Shown here in pieces: positions 1 through 6,348 of a DNA stretch of 12,428 bases. The notes beneath the pieces were generated by a model. It searched no databases, was not told the DNA's origin, and saw only the letters and a list, made by a program, of their open reading frames with translations. This DNA is from Acidimicrobiia bacterium (lineage in GTDB: Bacteria; Actinomycetota; Acidimicrobiia; Spongiisociales; ZC4RG35). The DNA lies in contig JAOUGY010000087.1 of NCBI GenBank assembly GCA_029865445.1, forward strand, positions 1 to 12,428, given 5' to 3'. A program made the translations under genes and the position numbers. Each line of letters begins with the position of its first letter. Within the stretch, counting starts at the first letter, position 1.

Positions 1-2
1 AT

Positions 3-986
3 TCGACATTGTCGTTCAACCGGTATGCGGCCGGGTGGATCGACCCCTCCGATGTGGTCGTGTACGCGGGTGGCACCGTCGAGTTCGATCTCATGGCCGT
101 TGGCTCCGACGGCGTCGAGATGGCGGTCCTTCCGCTCGGAGACCGGGGATACCTGGCGGCGCTTGATGCCCGGGTCAGTTCGAGCGACGATCCGATTCCC
201 ACAGCATGGGAAGGGGTATCGGTTCACACCATCGATCAACGCCCCGACGCTTCGTGCGTGACGAACGCGTTCGGAGGGTGTTACGGACTCGATCGGCGAA
301 CGGCCCAGAGCCCGGCGGTCGCGGACGCTCTCGACCACGTGATGAAGGTCGGGGACACGAGGGTGGTGGCAGGAGTCACCGTGACCGTCGTCTCCCGCGC
401 CGGCGACGGTTTCCGCGTGAGACTCTCGGGCGGTGCCAGCTCGGGAAGTTTCCTCGACACGGCCGGCAGTCCTTTCGGTGCAGACATCGAATGGCTCGCC
501 GACACGGGTATCACCAAGGGATGCAACCCACCCGTGAACGACCGTTTCTGTCCGGATGCGAGTGTCACCCGCGGCGAGATGGCGGCCTTCCTGACCCGAG
601 CCCTTGGACTCACAGACACCGGGGGCGTCTCGTTCGCGGATACGGGTGGTTCGGTGTTTGCGACCGACATCGCCAGGCTCGCCAACGCCGGTATCACGCG
701 TGGGTGCAACCCGCCCACCAACGATCGGTTCTGTCCCGACGACCCGATCACCCGTGGGCAGATGGCGGCGTTCCTCGTGCGGGCGTTTGGGCTCACGGAC
801 ACCGGGGGTATCTCATTCGTGGATACGGGTGGTTCGGTGTTTGCGACCGACATCGCCAGGCTCGCCAACGCAGGCATCACGCGTGGGTGCAACCCGCCCA
901 CCAACGATCGGTTCTGTCCCGACGACAGTGTGACCCGAGGTCAGATGGCCGCGTTCCTGCACAGGGCCGAGGGGTATCTCCCCTGA
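3..986 (+). CDS. Exported protein with three C-terminal SLH-type repeats, probably an M6-like metallopeptidase tail (5' partial)
   Basis: The frame is open at the left edge, so the true start lies outside; the TTG at 9 is only the first possible start codon inside. The first ~140 residues (A-G-W-I-D-P, then Y-L-A-A-L-D-A-R, then E-G-V-S-V-H-T-I-D) resemble the region after the catalytic domain in M6/gametolysin-like zinc peptidases, where a Y-x-x-x-E/D-x-R stretch precedes a G-V-x-x-H segment. The HExxH motif would be upstream and is not visible, so the peptidase call is inference. From residue ~147 (counting from 9) come three SLH-type repeats, each with G-I-T-x-G-C-N-P-P, F-C-P-D and T-R-G-x-M-A-A-F-L. 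Such repeats usually hold a secreted protein at the cell surface. The gene ends 12 nt before the stop of the convergent histidine kinase. Confidence is high for the SLH tail and low for the enzyme. Confidence 0.85.
   Translation, partial: STLSFNRYAAGWIDPSDVVVYAGGTVEFDLMAVGSDGVEMAVLPLGDRGYLAALDARVSSSDDPIPTAWEGVSVHTIDQRPDASCVTNAFGGCYGLDRRTAQSPAVADALDHVMKVGDTRVVAGVTVTVVSRAGDGFRVRLSGGASSGSFLDTAGSPFGADIEWLADTGITKGCNPPVNDRFCPDASVTRGEMAAFLTRALGLTDTGGVSFADTGGSVFATDIARLANAGITRGCNPPTNDRFCPDDPITRGQMAAFLVRAFGLTDTGGISFVDTGGSVFATDIARLANAGITRGCNPPTNDRFCPDDSVTRGQMAAFLHRAEGYLP
447..983 (+). repeat. Three tandem 183-bp SLH-type repeats
   Basis: Units begin at 447, 630 and 813, exactly 183 nt (61 codons) apart. 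Units 2 and 3 are almost identical in DNA: 639-743 and 822-926 differ at two positions by my reading. Unit 1 is clearly diverged. Each unit encodes S-F-x-D-T, a helix with D-I-x-x-L-A, G-I-T-x-G-C, F-C-P-D and T-R-G-x-M-A-A-F-L. This pattern suggests recent duplication or gene conversion of units 2 and 3. Confidence 0.9.
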
Positions 987-998
987 CGTCCCCGGGCC

Positions 999-3095
999 TT
1001 ATCCGGCCAGCGCCTCGATATCGGCTGCCACCCGGAGCGAACCGATGGGAAGCGTGAGCCGGAACGTCGGAAGGGGCTCGTGGACGTATATGACGTCGCC
1101 GCCCATGAGACGTGCCAGCTGACGGCACACAGTGAGACCGAGACCGATCGAGCCGGTTCGACCTCGCATCTCCCCGCCCGAATACGCTTCGAAGATCTCG
1201 GCGCGCCTGTCATCGGGGATGCCTGGTCCATCGTCGGCAACTTCGAGCACCGCAGCCCCGTCGACTTCGAGGACCCGGATGAAGATCCGGGTGCCCCCAT
1301 AGCGGTGCCCGTTGGCAACCAGATTGCGGACGATCTGGTGGACGCGCATCGGGTCGGCGTAGGACGAGACGGCCGCCAGCTGCGTCGAATGGATGCGGTG
1401 GGTCTGCTCGGGAGTCATCGAATCGAGCGCATCGCTGACCACCTCGTCGAGGCGGATGAGTTCGGGGATGACGGTGATCGATGCGGCGCTGGCCCGGGCA
1501 GCCACCAGGAGGTCTTCGATGATGTGGGTCACCTCCCGACTTTGCCTGGCGATGAGGTCGATGAACTCCTCGACCTCCCGATCCGAGAAGTCGCCCCGGT
1601 TCGTATTCAACTCCGACGACAGGCCCATGACCACCGCCATCGGAGTCCGCAGCTCGTGACTGACCGATGCAATGAACCGATCCTTTGCTCTCACGATTCC
1701 TTCCAGTGCGGTGTGGGCGTCGGCCCGGGCACGTGCCACACCCATCATCTGCCCGATCGTGGACATCGTTCTGATGTCGGCGGCGTTCCAGTGGCGTGGC
1801 GTCACCGACGCCAGGCCAACCATGGCGACGATCTGGTCGCCGCTGGTGATCGGAAAGGCCATCTCGGCCCGGGTTGCGGGCATCTGTCGTTCGTGTGACC
1901 TCCGGGCGTCGGAGGCGAGTTCTGAAGTGTCGCCGATGATGACCGGCTGTCCTGCGAGCACCGGCAGATAGTGGTGGGGGACCTTCGACCACGTGCCGGG
2001 GGCGAACAGCGGGTCGATGGGGGCACCGGGCGCTAGCGCCACCGCTCTCGACTCGATGCCGAGGCCGAGGGCCGCGTGCTGCTTGAGATCGAACAGGAAG
2101 GCAACGTCGGCTTCGACGGCCGTCAAGACCAGTTCGAGCACCTGGTCGGGGCGGTCGCTGTCGGACTCGAATATGAGACGCGCCGACTCGCTGATGGCCC
2201 TCTGGATCGACAGAGAGTGATCGCGCTGGTCGACGACCTGCTGCATCTCGGTCAAGGTGCGTTCGTGATCCCACCACGTGGATACGATCTCGACCAACGC
2301 CTCGATCGCATCCCGGTCGACGAGATCCATCGGCATCGATCCTGCACCGTCGGCGATGGTGACGTGCCCGGCCCAGCGTCCGCCGATGACGACAGGTTGT
2401 TCGAGCGCGTGGCCGGCGCCCAACTGCTCGAACGTGTGTCGTGCCGGCCACCGGATCTCGTCCACGCTCGTGATCTCGCGTCCTCGGCCCACCGAGAACG
2501 AGCTGGCCGCCTCCGGCGCGTTGACCCACTCGATCGGGTCGACGGATTCGTCGTCGGATGTGCTCATGCATACCGGAATGGCCGTGAGGGTGGCCCGAGT
2601 GTCGTCGTTCCGCCAGATGACGATCGCGCCACGACCGAGCGCTCTTCTCAAGCCGGCGAGGGCCGTTTCCGCGTGGCCCCGATCGGAGGCGCCGGCGGCC
2701 CGGGCGACTTCGAGAAGTGCGGAACGGGCGAGCAGATCGCGACGACTGGAGGAGCCCGATTCTGTGGGGGCGGAGCCTGCAAGTTGAGCGCAGAGAACGG
2801 AGACCAAGAAGATCTCGATGCCGATCAAGGTGGCGGCCAGGACTCCGTCAGCCAGCTGCGAGCCGACGGTCCAGCCCACCATGATCGACGCCGCAGCCCC
2901 CACCCACAGAGTGAACCGGCGAGGTACAGAGGTTGAGAGAAGGATCAGGCCGACCAGGATCGTCAGCCCGGAAAGCAGCGGGAGTTCTGCGCTGGTGGCG
3001 AGGGTGATCGATCCGACAGTGACCGCGGCGACGGACGCGACCACGGTCACCGCGATGTGGCGGTGTTGGTTGTCGTCCACGATGTCAGCATCCAT
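999..3095 (-). CDS. Membrane-bound GAF-domain sensor histidine kinase (orphan)
   Basis: This 698-residue protein has four predicted membrane helices (about 14-34, 38-57, 61-78, 86-106). A cytosolic region of ~330 residues follows, with two GAF-like segments (about 120-270 and 295-455) separated by a coiled-coil-like stretch. The C-terminal kinase core is complete: H-box S-V-S-H-E-L-R-T-P with phospho-acceptor His480, N-box N-L-V-A-N (Asn595), G1 box D-D-G-P-G-I-P (Asp621) and G2 box G-S-I-G-L-G-L (648-654). It should autophosphorylate and pass phosphate to a response regulator, but no regulator gene is adjacent; the ligand is unknown. No extracellular sensor domain is seen, so sensing is likely by the membrane helices or GAF domains. 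The ATG at 3095 has no good ribosome binding site: the only GGAG-like site (3119-3123) serves an out-of-frame ATG. The stop lies 12 nt from the convergent SLH gene. Confidence 0.93.
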   Translation of the reverse strand: MDADIVDDNQHRHIAVTVVASVAAVTVGSITLATSAELPLLSGLTILVGLILLSTSVPRRFTLWVGAAASIMVGWTVGSQLADGVLAATLIGIEIFLVSVLCAQLAGSAPTESGSSSRRDLLARSALLEVARAAGASDRGHAETALAGLRRALGRGAIVIWRNDDTRATLTAIPVCMSTSDDESVDPIEWVNAPEAASSFSVGRGREITSVDEIRWPARHTFEQLGAGHALEQPVVIGGRWAGHVTIADGAGSMPMDLVDRDAIEALVEIVSTWWDHERTLTEMQQVVDQRDHSLSIQRAISESARLIFESDSDRPDQVLELVLTAVEADVAFLFDLKQHAALGLGIESRAVALAPGAPIDPLFAPGTWSKVPHHYLPVLAGQPVIIGDTSELASDARRSHERQMPATRAEMAFPITSGDQIVAMVGLASVTPRHWNAADIRTMSTIGQMMGVARARADAHTALEGIVRAKDRFIASVSHELRTPMAVVMGLSSELNTNRGDFSDREVEEFIDLIARQSREVTHIIEDLLVAARASAASITVIPELIRLDEVVSDALDSMTPEQTHRIHSTQLAAVSSYADPMRVHQIVRNLVANGHRYGGTRIFIRVLEVDGAAVLEVADDGPGIPDDRRAEIFEAYSGGEMRGRTGSIGLGLTVCRQLARLMGGDVIYVHEPLPTFRLTLPIGSLRVAADIEALAG

Positions 3096-3171
3096 CGGCG
3101 CCCACGGGCATCATCTGACTCCCGTCGACCGATGGGGCGAAGGCTTTCGCGAAGCCGGTGTTGCCGGGTTG

Positions 3172-3177
3172 TATCGT
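3172..3177 (+). promoter_or_regulatory. Putative -10 hexamer (TATCGT) for a leaderless sugar kinase mRNA
   Basis: TATCGT fits the actinobacterial -10 pattern TANNNT. It ends 7 nt before the GTG at 3185, so transcription would begin at or next to the start codon. No Shine-Dalgarno sequence precedes that GTG, and no clear -35 is seen. It lies in the 89-nt gap between the divergent kinase genes. Confidence 0.4.
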
Positions 3178-3184
3178 CGCGTCG

Positions 3185-4384
3185 GTGTCCACGTCCCGAT
3201 TCCGCGACCTCTACGGCACTGAACCATCGGTCTCAGTACGCTCGCCCGGGCGGGTGAACCTCATCGGCGAACACACCGACTATTCGCTCCTGCCCGTGAT
3301 GCCACTGGCCATCGACCGTGCCATTCACATCGAGGCCGGTGCAGGACGGTTGGTCGAGGCTCATTCTCTGTCCGAGACCGATGCCATCTCGTATCCACCC
3401 GACGCTCCGCCTCGTGTTGAGGGTTGGCACCGGTATCTGGTGGCCGCCGTTTCGGTGTTGGGGCGGACCGACCTCGGGGTCCGTCTGCTCGTCGACGGCG
3501 ACCTCCCCTCGACCGGTGGCTTGAGCTCATCGTCGGCCTTCACCGTAGGGGTGATCGCCGCGCTCGATCGCCTCTGGCAACTCGGTCTCGGTTCGCAGCG
3601 ATACCCGGACCTGGCTATCGCCGCCGAGCGCAGCCTTGGAGTCGAAGGGGGTGCGATGGACCAGACCGTCATATCGCTCGCCCGGGCCGGCGCTGCCCTT
3701 CGCATCGACTTCGACCCACTCAGAACCCGTGTTGTGCCCATCCCTGAGCACGTGAAGATGGTGGCGGCGTATTCGGGCACGGCCGCACCCAAAGGTGGAT
3801 CTGCCAATCGGGCATACAACACCCGGGTGGTGGCAGCCCGGGCGGCGGCGTTGCTGCTGGGTCGGGAGGTCGAGGTGGATCTGGGGTCCACGCCGACGTT
3901 GTCCAGAGTCGTCGAATCCGGGCCCGATCTGATCGAGAACCTGCCCGAGGTGAGTTCTGCCTCGGAGATCGCCGATGCCCTGGCAGTCGATCCCCTGCTC
4001 ATGACCGGTCTGACGGTGGGAACCTTCCCAGCCGACGCGCCGCTTCCGGTCAGGGCTGTTGCCTCCCACGTCTTGTCGGAGGCACGAAGGGTGGATGAGG
4101 CGGAGGCCGCACTCGTGGCGGGAGACCTCGATGGTCTCGGGTCGCTACTCGATCGGTCCCACGCGAGCCTGGTCGGATTCGGTGCCAGCTCCGTCCGTCT
4201 CGACGCTCTTGTCGCCGCCATGCGTGATGCCGGCGCGCGGGGCGCCCGACTCACCGGCGCTGGATTCGGGGGGTATGCCATCGCCGTGTGTAGTGAAGAC
4301 CGCCAGGCGGACGTGTTGGCAGCCGCCGAGGGGGCGACGGGTGGCCCGGCGTTCCCGGTCGTGGCATCCGACGGTGTGGGATGA
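3185..4384 (+). CDS. galK: Galactokinase-family GHMP sugar kinase
   Basis: It likely phosphorylates the C1 hydroxyl of galactose or a related sugar with ATP, in the cytosol. All GHMP landmarks are present (residues from the GTG at 3185): galactokinase signature G-R-V-N-L-I-G-E-H-T-D-Y at 22-33, phosphate-binding loop G-L-S-S-S-S-A at 112-118, V-E-G-G-A-M-D-Q with catalytic Asp159, a Y-N-x-R segment, and C-terminal motif L-T-G-A-G-F-G-G-Y. Length (399 residues) is normal. The start is chosen at GTG 3185 because a -10-like hexamer sits just upstream; GTG 3158 would add nine residues. After the signature the usual N-G/Q-G-x-V-L-P reads S-L-L-P-V-M-P, so the sugar might differ from galactose. The gene overlaps the next by ATGA, implying translational coupling to a nucleotidylyltransferase. 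Family is certain; exact substrate is not. Confidence 0.88.
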   Translation: MSTSRFRDLYGTEPSVSVRSPGRVNLIGEHTDYSLLPVMPLAIDRAIHIEAGAGRLVEAHSLSETDAISYPPDAPPRVEGWHRYLVAAVSVLGRTDLGVRLLVDGDLPSTGGLSSSSAFTVGVIAALDRLWQLGLGSQRYPDLAIAAERSLGVEGGAMDQTVISLARAGAALRIDFDPLRTRVVPIPEHVKMVAAYSGTAAPKGGSANRAYNTRVVAARAAALLLGREVEVDLGSTPTLSRVVESGPDLIENLPEVSSASEIADALAVDPLLMTGLTVGTFPADAPLPVRAVASHVLSEARRVDEAEAALVAGDLDGLGSLLDRSHASLVGFGASSVRLDALVAAMRDAGARGARLTGAGFGGYAIAVCSEDRQADVLAAAEGATGGPAFPVVASDGVG

Positions 4385-5115
4385 TCGCGATCGTCCCGGC
4401 CGCCGGGCGCGGAACCAGGCTCGGGTCGATCACAGAGGACCTGCCGAAGGTGCTCGTACCCGTGGGATCCAGGCCGGCGATCGACTGGGTGCTCGACGGG
4501 CTCAGACAAGCCTCGGTCGACCTCATCGTGGTGGTCACCGGGCACTTGGCCCACGCCGTAGAGGCTCATGTGGAGGCCCACGACGTGGTATGCGTTCGTC
4601 AGCAAGAACCACTGGGAACCGCTCACGCTCTTCTTGCGGCCGCACCGATCGCCGGCGGTAGCGACTTCGTCTACGCCTGGGGAGATGTCGTGGCTTCACC
4701 CGCCGCCTATCGGTCGGTCGTCTCGTCGGGGCCGGGCACCCTCGGGGTGAACCGGGTGGCGGATCCGTATGCCGGCGCGGCAGTTGTGGTCCGGGGTGGC
4801 TTCGCCCGGTCGATCGTCGAGAAGCCACCGCGAGGAACGTCGCTGACGCCGTACAACGCCGCCGGGATCGGCTATCTCCCGCGAACCGCGTGGAGTCATC
4901 TGGAACGGGTCGGACTGTCCCCACGGGGGGAGTACGAACTCACCGATGCTCTCGCGTCGATGCTTGATTCGGGGACGTTGGTGCGAGCGGTGGACGTCGG
5001 CGAGGTTCACGATGTGGGAACGCCCGCATCCCTGGCCACGGCCCGCGATCGAATCGCGCGCTTGGGCCTAAGGGCGAAGGGTCGCGACATCAACGGGGAC
5101 CCCGGTCAGGCGTGA
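4381..5115 (+). CDS. Sugar-1-phosphate nucleotidylyltransferase (NTP_transferase family)
   Basis: It likely joins a sugar 1-phosphate to an NTP, giving an NDP-sugar and pyrophosphate. The N-terminal signature G-R-G-T-R-L-G (9-15) with P-K (22-23) binds the nucleotide phosphates. G-T-A-H-A (79-83) fits base recognition, G-D at 101-102 supplies a metal-binding Asp, E-K-P is at 147-149, and V-H-D-V-G-T-P (209-215) carries the second metal-binding Asp211. At 244 residues it is a single catalytic domain with no left-handed beta-helix extension, like RmlA-type or short MurNAc/mannose-1-phosphate uridylyl- or guanylyltransferases. Its ATG lies inside the upstream kinase stop (ATGA), so the two make a kinase-then-activation route, as in sugar salvage. 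Its last 48 nt overlap the 3' end of the convergent dehydrogenase. Base and sugar specificity cannot be read from the sequence. Confidence 0.88.
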   Translation: MIAIVPAAGRGTRLGSITEDLPKVLVPVGSRPAIDWVLDGLRQASVDLIVVVTGHLAHAVEAHVEAHDVVCVRQQEPLGTAHALLAAAPIAGGSDFVYAWGDVVASPAAYRSVVSSGPGTLGVNRVADPYAGAAVVVRGGFARSIVEKPPRGTSLTPYNAAGIGYLPRTAWSHLERVGLSPRGEYELTDALASMLDSGTLVRAVDVGEVHDVGTPASLATARDRIARLGLRAKGRDINGDPGQA

Positions 5116-6297
5116 GTCTTCGGCAGCGAAGGCCAGGAGGTGGCTCTCGAGCGACGTGGCTGCTTCGGTGGGTCCGGTCCCCCCGGTGCGAACGCTCGAG
5201 AAGAACGACCGCATGATGCCGTCGTCGCCTCCGCCGTGGCCTGACCGCGGCTGGGGGATATCCACTTCACGGCGAATCTTCGACCGGTGCTCGTGGATTT
5301 CGAGATGCTGGCGCGCACCGAAAACGCCACGAATCGTCGCGCGGGTCCCGTCGTATCGCATCGTCCGCTCCTCGACGTGGGAGTGGCCGTGCATCACGAG
5401 CGAGACCGTGGCTCCGTCCTCGGTCTGCATCGTCACCGTCTGGTTGTCCACCACCGTCGAGCCGGCTCGAAACGCGCAGCGGCCGTACGGACCGGTGCGC
5501 AGCGCCTCGACCCGCCCCCCATGGCTGAGGTCTTCTGTGATCACCGATACGGGCCATCCCGAACGCGACATGTCCAGGTACACGGGTCGGGCGTCATACG
5601 GGCAGTCGTCGACCGGGCATTCGAGACACCGGGAGGTCGCATTCGTTGGCGCCCGGTGCGGATGGAACTCATAGAGAGACCCGACCGAATAGAGGCTGGC
5701 GACCCGTGACGGGAGATTCCAGGAGAGGATGTCGAAGTCGTGGCAGCATTTCTGCACGATCATCGGCGTCGCCCGTTCGGCGATCGCCCAGTTGCCTCTC
5801 ACGAAAGAGTGGGCCATGTGCCACGAGGCCACGTTCTCCCGGTGCTCGACAGTGACCACGTCACCGATGTCACCAATCAGGTCGTGGAGCCTACGAAAAA
5901 ACGGGGTGTGGCGGAGCACATGGCCCACATGCAGGCTCCCCGCCGACGTCTCGGCTCGCGCCACGAGGTCGACGCAGTCGGCGAGACTCGAGGCCATGGG
6001 CTTTTCCACCAGCACGTCATAGCCGAGTTCGAGCGCGGCGCCGGCCGGGCCGTGGTGGAATCGGTCGGGGGTTGCGATGATGATTGCCTGCCCGAGGCGG
6101 CCGCCGGAAAACACCTCGGCCGGGTCGTCAAACACGAGATCGGTACCGTGCAATCGTGCCATCGACCGGGCGCGGTCCCGGTCGATGTCGCACACGGCCA
6201 CCACTCGGGCTTCCTCAGGGTGATTCCGGATCCAGGCTCCGTAGACATCACGCCCTCGTTGTCCCGCTCCGACGACGACTACCTCCACTGGGTTCAT
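5068..6297 (-). CDS. Gfo/Idh/MocA-family NAD(P)-dependent oxidoreductase with a cysteine cluster
   Basis: It is likely a cytosolic dehydrogenase acting on a sugar, inositol or derived compound. The Rossmann motif G-A-G-Q-R-G is at residues 10-15 and the family E-K-P motif at 98-100. C-C-H-D-F-D-I-L (~184-191) gives the conserved His/Asp region near the active site. An insert holds C-L-E-C-P-V-D-D-C (Cys224, 227, 232) and Cys274, probably a metal site; similar inserts occur in one branch of the family. I place the start at ATG 6297 because AGGA lies 7 nt upstream (6305-6308); an in-frame GTG at 6303 is the alternative. Length (409 residues) is typical. It is convergent with the sugar nucleotidylyltransferase, overlapping its last 48 nt, and divergent from the selenoprotein across ~50 nt. 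A link to the sugar pathway next door is plausible but unproven. Confidence 0.9.
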   Translation of the reverse strand: MNPVEVVVVGAGQRGRDVYGAWIRNHPEEARVVAVCDIDRDRARSMARLHGTDLVFDDPAEVFSGGRLGQAIIIATPDRFHHGPAGAALELGYDVLVEKPMASSLADCVDLVARAETSAGSLHVGHVLRHTPFFRRLHDLIGDIGDVVTVEHRENVASWHMAHSFVRGNWAIAERATPMIVQKCCHDFDILSWNLPSRVASLYSVGSLYEFHPHRAPTNATSRCLECPVDDCPYDARPVYLDMSRSGWPVSVITEDLSHGGRVEALRTGPYGRCAFRAGSTVVDNQTVTMQTEDGATVSLVMHGHSHVEERTMRYDGTRATIRGVFGARQHLEIHEHRSKIRREVDIPQPRSGHGGGDDGIMRSFFSSVRTGGTGPTEAATSLESHLLAFAAEDSRLTGVPVDVATLRP

Positions 6298-6334
6298 CGC
6301 CACATCCTGGCATCCGCCCTTCCGATCCGGGCAC

Positions 6335-6340
6335 TACGGT
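6335..6340 (+). promoter_or_regulatory. Putative -10 hexamer (TACGGT) for a leaderless selenoprotein mRNA
   Basis: TACGGT matches TANNNT and ends 8 nt before the ATG at 6349. No Shine-Dalgarno sequence precedes that ATG. The layout is nearly the same as upstream of the sugar kinase. It lies in the short gap between divergent genes. Confidence 0.4.
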
Positions 6341-6348
6341 GGCAGACG

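Noticed and set aside
970..1008. Terminator between the convergent SLH and histidine kinase genes
   Set aside because: Only a 5-bp stem AGGGG/CCCCT (970-984) and a 4-bp GGCC pair (995-1008) are visible, with no U-run; too weak to call.
3361..4626. 421-codon minus-strand frame opposite the sugar kinase
   Set aside because: Ser/Arg/Thr/Pro-rich antisense shadow covering two genes with clear family motifs.
5068..6297. The dehydrogenase as part of the same operon as the sugar kinase pair
   Set aside because: It is on the opposite strand with convergent, overlapping ends, so it cannot be co-transcribed with them.
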